In this document: positions 36,003-43,781 of the stretch, piece after piece | Layout: each line of letters starts with the position of its first letter | How positions within the stretch are numbered: position 1 is the first letter of the stretch | Source of the DNA: Blastococcus sp. | Lineage (GTDB): Bacteria > Actinomycetota > Actinomycetes > Mycobacteriales > Geodermatophilaceae | NCBI GenBank assembly: GCA_025465355.1 | Contig: JAODNN010000183.1 | Coordinates: forward strand, 30,309 to 94,308 | Reading direction: 5' to 3' | Length of the DNA: 64,000 bases | Program-made: the position numbers and the translations under genes | Notes under the pieces: model-generated | Seen by the model: the letters and a program-made list of their open reading frames with translations, nothing else | Told to the model about the DNA's origin: nothing | The model's database searches: none

Positions 36003-36037
36003 GTGCCCCACCGTATGGGGAACGGTCTCGCCCCGCG

Positions 36038-36967
36038 TCAGGCGGTCGGAGCGGGTGCGCCGACCGTCTGCGTCATGACCACGTCCCACGGCGTCGCCGT
36101 CAGCCCGAAGGCCGTCGTCGTCGCCGTCGCGTCGCTCACGAATTCCTGGTCGAACTGATGCCGGATGTCGACGACCTCGCGCATGAACGGCAGAACGAGG
36201 CCGAGCGCGGACAGCACGGGCCAGGGGATCCCGGTCACCCGCGGAGTGTCGACGCCGAGAGCCGTGGCCAGGTCGGTGATGGCCTGGCGCTGCGACCGGG
36301 GCGGGTCGGTGGGCACGTGCCACGCTCGGCCGAGGGCCCGCTCGTCGGTGCCCAGGGTCGCGAGGGTCGCCGCGACATCGGGCAGAAAGGCCCAGCTCCT
36401 CGGGGCGTCGGGGTCGCCGACGACCCAGGCACGACGGCCGCGGCGGATCGTGGACAACTGGCGCACCAGGTGCGAGTGGTCGGCCGGCACCTGTGGCCCG
36501 ACGAAATCGGAAGCCCGCGCCTCGGTGACCCGCACCCGTCCGGCCTCGTGCGCCGCGAGCGCGGAGGCCCACATCCCGTTGCGGACGCGGCCCTTGGTGT
36601 CGGTGGCGGCGAGCGGGGAGTCCGGCGTCATCGGGCCGTCCGGGCGGCCGTAGCCGTACATGTTGCCCATCGTGACGAGGACGGCGCCGGTGCGCTCCGC
36701 GGCGGTGAGCAGCGCGGCGGCGACCGGCGGCCAGTCGGTGGCCCACCGGTGGTACGGCGGATTGACCGCGTTGTAGAGCGCCGCGGCACCGGCTGCCGCA
36801 GCCGCGAGGGCAGCGGCGTCCGTGGCGTCCACCTGACGGTGCTCGACGGTCGCCGTGGAGTGTCCGCCGCTGCGCGAGAGCACACGGACCTCGTGCCCGC
36901 GGGCCGCGAGTTCATCCGCCGTCGTCGTGCCGACCGGGCCCTTGCCGACGATCACGTGCAATGCCAT
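36038..36967 (-). CDS. NAD-dependent epimerase/SDR-like protein
   Basis: 309 residues from ATG 36967, preceded by GAGGCTCC-like ribosome-binding purines. Atypical SDR: LHVIVGKGPVGTTTADELA near 3-21 is the nucleotide loop (GxGxxG-type), and TMGNMYGYGRPDG near 117 holds the Ser/Tyr region though the usual YxxxK is not seen. Similar to NmrA/epimerase-like redox-sensing or reductase proteins commonly paired with TetR regulators. Two palindromes lie just upstream, inside the 3' end of gatD. Substrate unknown. Confidence 0.8.
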   Translation of the reverse strand: MALHVIVGKGPVGTTTADELAARGHEVRVLSRSGGHSTATVEHRQVDATDAAALAAAAAGAAALYNAVNPPYHRWATDWPPVAAALLTAAERTGAVLVTMGNMYGYGRPDGPMTPDSPLAATDTKGRVRNGMWASALAAHEAGRVRVTEARASDFVGPQVPADHSHLVRQLSTIRRGRRAWVVGDPDAPRSWAFLPDVAATLATLGTDERALGRAWHVPTDPPRSQRQAITDLATALGVDTPRVTGIPWPVLSALGLVLPFMREVVDIRHQFDQEFVSDATATTTAFGLTATPWDVVMTQTVGAPAPTA

Positions 36968-37772
36968 GAGGAGCCTCTTCCCGATATCGGCGAGAGCGAT
37001 GCTCTCGAATGCGAGCAATGCTCTCGCCTGCTCGCTCCGGAGTCAAGAGCCCCGGCCACCGGCGTCGGGGGGAAAGGCGGTCCGCCCGGACGGCCGCCTG
37101 GTCGGGCAGATCGAGCGGCTGCAAGGCGCGACCCGTCACGGCGTGCAACAGTGCATCCGCCAGCGCAGGGTTGCGGGCGAGAACCGGTCCGTGCAGGTAG
37201 GTGCCGACGATGTGGTCGGTGAGTACACCCTCTCCCCGGCCGGCAGTCTCGTTGCCGGTACCGCGGAGGACCCGGCCGAGCGGCGCCGTCCCGGGTCCCA
37301 GCGCGGTGGCACCCCGGTGGTTCTCGAAGCCCGTCAGCGCGCCGACATCGGGAAGCGCGCACCACGTCACCACTTCGCCCACGGCCCTCCGGCAACCCCG
37401 TTCGGTCGTGAGGTCGAGGATCTCCGCACCCGCGTGGCGGCGCCCGTGGGAGTCCTCCATCCAGCCTCCGAGAACCTGCAGCCCGGCACACACGGCCAAG
37501 GTCATCGCGTTCTCGGCCAGTGCGGCGCACAGGTGGCGGTGTCGCCGCAGCCAGTCGGCCGCGAACACCTGGGCGGCATCCTCGCCACCGCCCAGCACGT
37601 AGAGGTCACATCCGACCGGCGGCACCATGTCCACCGTGACCGTGCTGATCTCCACCGGAACGCCACGCCAGCGCAACCGCTGGGCCAGGACGGTGACGTT
37701 CCCCCCGTCGGAGTAGGTGTTGAGCACGTCCGGGAGCAGCGCACCGATGCGGACGGCGGACTCCCCGCTCAC
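36912..37772 (-). CDS. gatD: Lipid II isoglutaminyl synthase, glutamine amidotransferase subunit GatD
   Basis: 286 residues from GTG 37772, overlapping the murT stop (GTGA). CobB/CobQ-type class I amidotransferase with nucleophile Cys95 in LAVCAGLQVLGG and the partner His194 in TYLHGPVLARNP. It frees ammonia from glutamine for MurT to amidate D-iGlu of lipid II. Usual GatD proteins end near residue 240; here ~45 Arg-rich residues continue to 36912, overlapping the downstream SDR start by 56 nt. Loss of the original stop is likely. Confidence 0.9.
   Translation of the reverse strand: MSGESAVRIGALLPDVLNTYSDGGNVTVLAQRLRWRGVPVEISTVTVDMVPPVGCDLYVLGGGEDAAQVFAADWLRRHRHLCAALAENAMTLAVCAGLQVLGGWMEDSHGRRHAGAEILDLTTERGCRRAVGEVVTWCALPDVGALTGFENHRGATALGPGTAPLGRVLRGTGNETAGRGEGVLTDHIVGTYLHGPVLARNPALADALLHAVTGRALQPLDLPDQAAVRADRLSPRRRWPGLLTPERAGESIARIREHRSRRYREEAPHGIARDRRQGPGRHDDGG
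36991..37027. promoter_or_regulatory. Twin palindromes, probable TetR-type operator
   Basis: CGAGAGC-gat-GCTCTCG (36991-37007) is a perfect palindrome; GCGAGC-aat-GCTCTCGC (37011-37027) is a near copy centred 20 bp away, two helical turns. They lie 24-60 nt upstream of the SDR ATG. A weaker AGC-act-GCT site occurs at about 39067-39075, upstream of the tetR gene, suggesting that regulator as the binder. Confidence 0.6.
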
Positions 37773-38986
37773 GGCGCCGCTTTCCGGGCCAGCCGGCGGC
37801 GGAGGCTCAGGAACGCCGTGTAGTTGGCCACCACCTGCACCTCGCCGGCGGGGAGCAGATCCAGGGCGGCGAGCGGGTCGGGCTCCGTGCGATGGTCGAC
37901 CTCGGCGTAGCTCAGTCGCAGGCCGATGTCCGCCGCCTGCTCGCCGCTGGCAACGGTCGGTCGCGCGGGGAGCTGCTCGAACGGGACGTCCCACAGCCAG
38001 GAGGTGTCGCGGCCGTCGGCCTCGTGGGCGTTGACCACGAAGAGCAGGGCCGGCGCGTTGCCGAGAATCGGGAGCAGCTCCCCCCACCCGGCCGGGTTCT
38101 TGCCCAGCAGCAACCGCAGCGTGTGCGGACCGCGATCGACCAGTGCGTACCGCCCGGAGACCGAGGTGACGCCGGCGAACGCGGCCGCCGCATCGGGCTG
38201 CGCCACCCCGAGGGCGCCCGCGGCGGCCATGGCGAGCGTGGCATTGCCGCGATTGAACCGTCCGGGGAGGGAGAGCCGCAGCGGCGTCGTCCCCTCGGGT
38301 CCACGGACGCCGGAGCCGTCCACGGACCACCGGACCTCGGGCCGGGCCGGTGCCTCCCCGACGGCGTCGGCCTGCCATTCGGCGCCGGCCGCCACCCACA
38401 CCACACGGTCGGCGCCTGTCACGGCGCCGACCACCAGGGGGTCGTCTGCGTTCGCGACCACCACGGTGCCGGGATGGGCCGCGATGGCCGCCGACACGCC
38501 CTCCGCCACCGCGTGCACCTCGAAGCCGCGGTCGAGCTGGTCGCGCGAGAGATTCGACAGCACCAGCACCGCGGGATGCACGGCGTCGGCCACGCCGGCG
38601 AGGTAGAGCTCGTCGACCTCCAGAACGGCGTACCGAGCCGAACGGTCGTCGACGAGCGCCGCCACCAGCCCGTCAGGCATGTTGGCCCCGCTCGCGTTGT
38701 GCGCCACCGGCCCCAGGGTCCGCAGCGCGGAAGCGAGCAGGTGCGCGGTCGTCGTCTTGCCGTTCGTGCCGGACACGAGCACGACCCGCCGTCCCCGGGT
38801 CAGCACGGAGAGCGCCTTCGGCTCCAGCGCGAGGACGACCCGCCCGCCCACGACGCCGCCCGCGCCCAGACGCAGCCCTCGGGAGAGGGAACACGCGATC
38901 CGGCCGGCCAGCACGACGGTCTCGGTCCATGCGGCGCGCACGGCCGCCCGTGGATCACGGACCGCCCTCACCCGACTGCTTGTCAT
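37769..38986 (-). CDS. murT: Lipid II isoglutaminyl synthase, Mur-ligase subunit MurT (no zinc ribbon)
   Basis: 405 residues from ATG 38986 with GAGGA 6 nt upstream. Mur ligase ATP site VSGTNGKTTT (73-80), LEVDE near 122, SNLSRDQLDR near 144, and the MurT DTSWLWD motif (327-333) that completes the GatD catalytic triad. It adenylates and amidates the alpha-carboxyl of D-Glu in lipid II. Canonical MurT has a four-Cys zinc ribbon inserted near 200-230; this one has no Cys there (only one Cys in the whole protein). Confidence 0.9.
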   Translation of the reverse strand: MTSSRVRAVRDPRAAVRAAWTETVVLAGRIACSLSRGLRLGAGGVVGGRVVLALEPKALSVLTRGRRVVLVSGTNGKTTTAHLLASALRTLGPVAHNASGANMPDGLVAALVDDRSARYAVLEVDELYLAGVADAVHPAVLVLSNLSRDQLDRGFEVHAVAEGVSAAIAAHPGTVVVANADDPLVVGAVTGADRVVWVAAGAEWQADAVGEAPARPEVRWSVDGSGVRGPEGTTPLRLSLPGRFNRGNATLAMAAAGALGVAQPDAAAAFAGVTSVSGRYALVDRGPHTLRLLLGKNPAGWGELLPILGNAPALLFVVNAHEADGRDTSWLWDVPFEQLPARPTVASGEQAADIGLRLSYAEVDHRTEPDPLAALDLLPAGEVQVVANYTAFLSLRRRLARKAAP

Positions 38987-39108
38987 CGCTCGTCCTCGTC
39001 GCCGCGGTCCCAATCGTGAACCACTGCCGACCAGATGTGTGGGGTTCACGGCGCGGGAGCGGGGGAAGCACTGCTCGCTGTTGCGGTCGGTGCTCCGCGC
39101 TGGGCAGC

Positions 39109-39795
39109 ATGACCACCGTGCCGACCGCCCGCGAACGTGTCCGCGCCGAGCTGACCGCCGAGATCACCGACGCCGCCCGGCGTCAGCTGGCCGACGTAGG
39201 GGCCGCCGCACTGTCACTGCGGGCGGTGGCACGCGAGCTGGGCATGGCGTCCTCCGCCCTGTACCGGTACTTCCCGAGCCGGGACGACCTGCTCACCCGG
39301 CTGATCATCGACGGCTACGACGCGCTCGGCGCCGCGGCCGAGCCGGCCGACGACCCGGCCGCCCCGCCTCGGTCGCGCTGGCTCGCCGTCTGCCGGGCGG
39401 TCCGCGCCTGGGCGCTGGCCCATCCGCACGAGTACGCGCTGCTGTACGGCTCCCCCGTGCCCGGCTACCGGGCGCCGGCGGACACCGTTCCCGCGGCGAG
39501 CCGGGTCGGCGTCGTCCTCGGCCGGATCCTGGGGGACGCCGCGCACGCCGGCGCACTGCCGCCCGCAACGGGGGAGCGCGGCCGGGGCCTGGTCAGCGTC
39601 GATGCGGTCGCCGTCCTCGGGGGCGAGCACCCGGCACTGGACGAGACGGTGCGGGTACGCGCCCTGATGGCCTGGAGCGGGCTGTTCGGGACGATCAGCT
39701 TCGAGTTGTTCGGCCACTTCGTCGGCTCGGTAGAGGACGCCGACCGCTATTTCGACCGCGCGATGGGCGAGCTCGCTGCGTTGATCGGTCTCTAG
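39109..39795 (+). CDS. TetR/AcrR-family regulator (WHG-domain type)
   Basis: 228 residues. N-terminal HTH SLRAVARELGMASSALYRYFPSRDDLL (about 38-64) and a C-terminal ligand domain with AHPHEYALLYGSPVPGY, typical of the TetR_C_33/WHG group. Its own upstream region contains a degenerate AGC-act-GCT site like the palindromes before the SDR gene 2 kb away, so it may control both. It is divergent from murT and convergent with DUF1416. Confidence 0.9.
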   Translation: MTTVPTARERVRAELTAEITDAARRQLADVGAAALSLRAVARELGMASSALYRYFPSRDDLLTRLIIDGYDALGAAAEPADDPAAPPRSRWLAVCRAVRAWALAHPHEYALLYGSPVPGYRAPADTVPAASRVGVVLGRILGDAAHAGALPPATGERGRGLVSVDAVAVLGGEHPALDETVRVRALMAWSGLFGTISFELFGHFVGSVEDADRYFDRAMGELAALIGL

Positions 39796-39867
39796 TCCGC
39801 CGACCCGCGGTTGCACGACCGCCGGTCCGGGAACCACGAAGCCGGGAGAAAGCCCCCGGACATGCGA

Positions 39868-39903
39868 CAGCGCCCGTCCCCGCGGTGGCGGGAACGGGCG
39901 CTG
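39868..39903. terminator. Bidirectional hairpin between tetR and DUF1416
   Basis: The stem agcgcccgt (39869-39877) pairs perfectly with acgggcgct (39894-39902), with an inner ccccgc/gcggg helix. It separates two converging genes. No T run. Confidence 0.65.
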
Positions 39904-39920
39904 CTCTCAGGCCGCGTGCG

Positions 39921-40214
39921 TCAGTCGATCGCGACGGTCGTCTCGTTCAGCCCGACGTCGGCCGTGAGCATCTGCTCACCCCTGCCGACGGGCGCCAGGG
40001 AGCGCAGCTTCCAGTCACCGGGGGCGGCGAAGAAGCGGAATTCGCCCTCGGCACTGGTCACCACCTCGGCGGTGAACTCGTCGGTCGAGTCGAGCAGCCG
40101 CACGTAGGCGCCGGCCACCGGTGCTCCGTCGTGCCACACCGAACCCTGGATCACTGTCTGCGTCGTGAGGTCGATGCCCGCGAGGGAACCGCCCTGCTTC
40201 GGAGCTCCGCACAT
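39921..40214 (-). CDS. DUF1416 protein
   Basis: 97 residues. Single beta-sandwich domain (CarboxypepD_reg-like) with MCGAPKQGG, AGAYVRLLDSTDEF and EFRFFAAPGDWKLR. It always follows the rhodanese CysA2/SseA-type gene in actinobacteria (SseC1 in M. tuberculosis), which this also does, with a 6-nt gap. Proposed role in sulfur transfer or thiosulfate handling; biochemical function is not known. Confidence 0.93.
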   Translation of the reverse strand: MCGAPKQGGSLAGIDLTTQTVIQGSVWHDGAPVAGAYVRLLDSTDEFTAEVVTSAEGEFRFFAAPGDWKLRSLAPVGRGEQMLTADVGLNETTVAID

Positions 40215-40220
40215 GTCAGC

Positions 40221-41048
40221 TCACTTCTCGATCGGGACGCCGACGAGCGAGCCGTACTCGACCCAGCTGCCGTCGTAGTTCTTGACGTCGGGCTTGCCGA
40301 GCAGCTCGCGCAGCACGAACCAGGTGTGGCTCGAGCGCTCGCCGATGCGGCAGTAGGCGATGGTCGCCTTGCTGTCGTCGTACCCCTGCTCGTCGTAGAG
40401 CGCCGCAAGCTGCTCGTCGGTCTTGAACGTGCCGTCCTCGTTGGCCGCCTTGCTCCACGGGATGTTCTTCGCGGTCGGGACGTGGCCGCCCTTCTGCGCC
40501 ATTTCCTGCGGCAGGTGGGCCGGGGCGAGGATCTTGCCGGAGAACTCGTCGGGCGAGCGGACGTCGATCAGGTTCTTGCTGCCGATGGAGGCCACGACCT
40601 CGTCGCGGAAGGCGCGGATCGAGAGGTCGGGGTCGCTGGCCTTGTACTGGGTGGCCGGGCGCTCCACCGTCTCCTTGGACAGCGGGCGGCTGTCGAGCTC
40701 CCACTTCTTGCGGCCGCCGTCGATCAGCTTGACGTTCTCGTGGCCGTAGAGCTTGAAGTACCAGTACGCGTAAGCGGCGAACCAGTTGTTGTTGCCGCCG
40801 TAGAGCACCACGGTGTCGTCGTTGGAGATGCCGCGGGACGAGAGCAGCGCCTCGAAGCCGGCCTTGTCCACGAAGTCACGGCGCAGGGGGTCCTGCAGGT
40901 CCTTCTTCCAGTCCAGCTTGACGGCACCCTCGAGGTGGCCGCCGTCGTAGGCGCTGGTGTCCTCGTCGACCTCGACGAAGACGAGACCGGGGGTACCCAG
41001 GTTCTCCTGGGCCCAGTCTGCGGTGACGAGCACATCGTTGCGGCTCAT
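40221..41048 (-). CDS. Sulfurtransferase (thiosulfate/3-mercaptopyruvate, rhodanese tandem domain)
   Basis: 275 residues from ATG 41048 with GAGGAG 6 nt upstream. Two rhodanese domains; the active one carries the Cys loop AYCRIGERSSHTW near 233. The N-terminal domain is inactive, as usual. It moves sulfane sulfur from thiosulfate or mercaptopyruvate to thiol acceptors. The CRxGxR[ST] loop fits thiosulfate-type rhodanese (CysA2/CysA3). It belongs to a Cys-leader operon with DUF4395 and DUF1416. Confidence 0.93.
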   Translation of the reverse strand: MSRNDVLVTADWAQENLGTPGLVFVEVDEDTSAYDGGHLEGAVKLDWKKDLQDPLRRDFVDKAGFEALLSSRGISNDDTVVLYGGNNNWFAAYAYWYFKLYGHENVKLIDGGRKKWELDSRPLSKETVERPATQYKASDPDLSIRAFRDEVVASIGSKNLIDVRSPDEFSGKILAPAHLPQEMAQKGGHVPTAKNIPWSKAANEDGTFKTDEQLAALYDEQGYDDSKATIAYCRIGERSSHTWFVLRELLGKPDVKNYDGSWVEYGSLVGVPIEK

Positions 41049-41079
41049 GGGGTTCTCCTCTGATGGGGACGGACGATGG

Positions 41080-41550
41080 CTAGCGGGCGAGCGTGCGAGC
41101 CGGCAGCGCCCGCCGGACGAGCAGGTACAGCTCACAGCCGAGGCAGAAGCCCGTGGCTGCGTTGAGCAGGGCCGCCACGAGGGCCAACCCGGTGGCGACG
41201 GCGCCGAGCGCCGGTGTGCCCAGCAGGTAACCGGCAGCGCCGACGGCCGCGAAGAGCAGGCCGACGAGCTGCGCGAACCGGGGCGGCGCCTCGGCCTCTC
41301 GTTCCCGGACGGGACCGAGCCGTGGCGCGACGAACAGCCGGAACACGACCCCGTAGGGCGCGTACCTCAGACCGGCGAACGCACCCACCGCGAACACGAC
41401 CGCCTGGAGGGCGACCAGGAGCCCACTCGCGGTCAGAAGGGCGACCACGAGCACGACGCTGGTGACCCAGGCGCCGAACCGCGGACCCCGCACGTCGACG
41501 CCGCGCGGCGGCGTGGACGTCGTGGGGGACGTCTCAGGCACAGAAACCAT
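41080..41550 (-). CDS. DUF4395 membrane protein
   Basis: 156 residues with four hydrophobic segments (about 28-48, 48-66, 92-110, 112-130) and a CxxC pair in FCLGCELYLLVRR near the C terminus, facing the cytosol or membrane edge. DUF4395 proteins flank thioredoxin and rhodanese genes in actinobacteria and probably relay electrons or sulfur with them. Function not shown experimentally to my knowledge. ATG 41550 lies 59 nt after the leader peptide's stop. Confidence 0.9.
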   Translation of the reverse strand: MVSVPETSPTTSTPPRGVDVRGPRFGAWVTSVVLVVALLTASGLLVALQAVVFAVGAFAGLRYAPYGVVFRLFVAPRLGPVREREAEAPPRFAQLVGLLFAAVGAAGYLLGTPALGAVATGLALVAALLNAATGFCLGCELYLLVRRALPARTLAR

Positions 41551-41608
41551 GGAAAGAAAGGACCTCCGGACGGCGATCAGGGCACGTCTGGACGAGCGGG
41601 GCTCGCCC

Positions 41609-41674
41609 TCAGGAGGACGGACAGAGGCAGCTGCCGACGCGGCACAGATCCACTGTGCGGCGCGAGGTCAGCAT
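41609..41674 (-). CDS. Cysteine-rich leader peptide (attenuator uORF)
   Basis: 21 residues, MLTSRRTVDLCRVGSCLCPSS, from ATG 41674; an in-frame ATG at 41683 adds MGT. The RRxVDLCRV..C.C pattern is the actinobacterial sulfur-operon leader type. With three Cys codons it can sense Cys-tRNA: ribosome stalling at low cysteine would raise expression of the DUF4395-sulfurtransferase-DUF1416 genes downstream. A TTACCCT box ends 6 nt before 41683, so the mRNA may be leaderless. Confidence 0.82.
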   Translation of the reverse strand: MLTSRRTVDLCRVGSCLCPSS

Positions 41675-41700
41675 GGTGCCCATGTGGCGAGGGTAACTGA

Positions 41701-42165
41701 TCACGCGAGCTCACCACCTGCCTGGGCACCCACATGCGCGTCGACCAGAGCGGTCAGCTCCTCCGGCCGGGGCGCGCCACTGCTGCGCCCGAGCAGGCTG
41801 CCGTCCCGTCGCAGGTAGAACAGCGTCGGCGTCCGGCGGACGTCGAGCTCGCGTACCTCGTCGAGGTGGCTCTCCGCGTCCACGTGCACATAAGCCAGCC
41901 CCGGGCGGGTGGCCTGCAGCTGCTGCAGCCGTGCCTTCGTCGTGCGGCAGGGCGCGCAGAAAGCGGTGGAGAACTGGACGACGGTCAGATCGGCCTCGGC
42001 GGGACGCACACCGAGCCGCTCGAAGACCGCGTTCTGGCCGGTCACGGCACCATCCTCCTGGGCGGACGCCGACCGCAGCGCGCCGTTCCGCGAGCGCAGC
42101 CACCAGGCGACCGCGGCCGTGACGACCAGTGCCGCGACCAGCACGGCCGCTCCGATCCCGCTCAC
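41701..42165 (-). CDS. Membrane-anchored thioredoxin-family protein
   Basis: 154 residues. One N-terminal membrane helix (about 5-23), then a thioredoxin fold with the CAPC active site at 70-73 and the cis-Pro in RRTPTLFYL near 111. Likely faces the cytosol or periplasm side according to the RSRNG after the helix, which suggests cytoplasmic C-terminal domain (uncertain). Matches mycobacterial thiX at Rv0816c. Coupled with the sulfur cluster. Confidence 0.9.
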   Translation of the reverse strand: MSGIGAAVLVAALVVTAAVAWWLRSRNGALRSASAQEDGAVTGQNAVFERLGVRPAEADLTVVQFSTAFCAPCRTTKARLQQLQATRPGLAYVHVDAESHLDEVRELDVRRTPTLFYLRRDGSLLGRSSGAPRPEELTALVDAHVGAQAGGELA

Positions 42166-42193
42166 CCCCGCCTCAACCCGCCCCTTCGGGGAG

Positions 42194-42898
42194 CTATTCC
42201 GGCGTCACGCGGCCCCCGAGGACGGTGTCCTTGCCCTCGACGTGCACCTCGACGCCGTCAGCCGCCGGCGCGACGCCGGCCAGCGTCAGTCCGAACGGCA
42301 GCTTCGGCATGCTGTAGCGCAGGGCGAGCAGCCCGGTCGCCCGGTCGAGCAGCGGGGCCGGGACGCTGACACCGGCACCGGTGGCCCGGCTGACGTGGAC
42401 GACCAGCTCCGATCCCTCGAGCGTCACCGTGCCGACGGCGGTGAGCGGGATCGTCTGCCCCAGGATCTGGACCGTCCGCGTGATCCGGAGCCCGTCGCCC
42501 TCCCGGGTCAGCCGGGTGCCCGGCCCCAGCTTCGACGACAGCAGTGCGTACGAGAGCGTCGCCGTCCCGTCGAGGCGGTCGACCTGGACGTCGTGCACGG
42601 ACCTGGAGAGCACATCGGAGAGCGGAACCCGGACGCCGCGCAGGTCGACGTCGGCGCGGGTGCCGGCCGGCTGACCGAGCTCGGCGGCGGTCAGGGCGAT
42701 CCGGACGTCGTCGTACCGGCCGGCCACGGCCTGCGTGAGAAACGGGAAGCCGCCGATGACGACCTTCGGTGTCCCGTGCAGGTCGCCCTTCTCCGCCAGC
42801 ACCCGGGCCACCCGATCCTGGGCGAAGCCCACGGCGACCCGGTCGGCCACGACGGCGAGACCGACGAGGAGCAGCAGGACGACCAGCAGCCCCTTCAC
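42194..42898 (-). CDS. DUF2993 (LmeA-like) lipoprotein-like envelope protein
   Basis: 234 residues from GTG 42898. An N-terminal hydrophobic signal/anchor (KGLLVVLLLLVGLAVVAD, residues 2-19) without a lipobox Cys, then a tubular lipid-binding fold (TULIP-like) typical of DUF2993. LmeA in mycobacteria affects mannan elongation in the periplasm. The pattern ITRTVQILGQTIPLTAV and MPKLPFGLTLAGV are visible. Exported lipid or polysaccharide binding is the best guess. Confidence 0.82.
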   Translation of the reverse strand: MKGLLVVLLLLVGLAVVADRVAVGFAQDRVARVLAEKGDLHGTPKVVIGGFPFLTQAVAGRYDDVRIALTAAELGQPAGTRADVDLRGVRVPLSDVLSRSVHDVQVDRLDGTATLSYALLSSKLGPGTRLTREGDGLRITRTVQILGQTIPLTAVGTVTLEGSELVVHVSRATGAGVSVPAPLLDRATGLLALRYSMPKLPFGLTLAGVAPAADGVEVHVEGKDTVLGGRVTPE

Positions 42899-42923
42899 TG
42901 CGGCCGTTCCGCGCGCACCGGCG

Positions 42924-43781
42924 TCACAGCACCGTCTGCATGGCCAGGGCCACCGGCGCACAGGCCGCCAGCGGGAGCACGACCTGGAGCAGCGGGAGCG
43001 CCCACACCGAGTACCGGGGCTCACACGCGGGGCCGTCGTCGTCGGGGGCGTCCACGCCGTGCGCCGCGACCACCACATAGCCGGCCGCGAGCGCCATGAG
43101 CGCGGCCACCATGCCCAGGACCGCGCCGTAGACGACCGCAGCCACCCCGTCGAGCGCGTTGCCGGAGTCCCGGCCGAGGAAGGCCACCACGGCGCCGGCC
43201 ACCACCGCGAGCAGCAGGCCGGTCAGCCCCTGCGGGACGTCCGCCGCCAGCTGCGGGCGGGGCAGCACGAGGTCGACCAGATGGCCGACGACGAGGGCGA
43301 CGCCGACCGCCAGCAGCGCGACCACGGCGTCGCTGGATCCTGACGGCGAGCGGCCCAGCAGGAGCAGCGCCGCCAGCGCGCCGACGACCGTCATCAGCAG
43401 CAGGGCTCCCGACAAGGACGCCACGAGGTCCTGCCGGGGTCGCCGGAACATCTGCTGGACGACGACGGCGAGGAAGCCGACCCCGAACACCGCCAGCAGG
43501 CCGCCCAGTGCGGGGCGCACCGCGAGCCCGAGGAGCAGGTCGGCGGCGACGGCGGCGGCCGCACCGACCGCCAGCGAGCCGGCGAACCCCTGGATCCCGG
43601 TGACCTGCACCCAGGCGAGCACGAGGCCGAGCTGCAGGATCAGCACGGCTGCCAGCCGCCCCAGGTCGCCCAGGAACAGGGGCAGGACGGCGAGCAGTGC
43701 CACCGCGACGACGGTCAGCCCGGCGGCCGGCACGTGGTGCGCACGCGCCGAGGACCCGGGCTGCAGCACGGCGGACGTCAC
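42924..43781 (-). CDS. Polytopic membrane protein of unknown function
   Basis: 285 residues from GTG 43781, overlapping the hydrolase stop (GTGA). About nine hydrophobic helices cover nearly the full length with very short loops; one central loop (FRRPRQDLV) is basic. No transport or enzyme motif is recognised. Ala/Leu/Val content is extreme. Coupled to the alpha/beta hydrolase and near the LmeA-like gene, so an envelope role is plausible. Confidence 0.72.
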   Translation of the reverse strand: MTSAVLQPGSSARAHHVPAAGLTVVAVALLAVLPLFLGDLGRLAAVLILQLGLVLAWVQVTGIQGFAGSLAVGAAAAVAADLLLGLAVRPALGGLLAVFGVGFLAVVVQQMFRRPRQDLVASLSGALLLMTVVGALAALLLLGRSPSGSSDAVVALLAVGVALVVGHLVDLVLPRPQLAADVPQGLTGLLLAVVAGAVVAFLGRDSGNALDGVAAVVYGAVLGMVAALMALAAGYVVVAAHGVDAPDDDGPACEPRYSVWALPLLQVVLPLAACAPVALAMQTVL

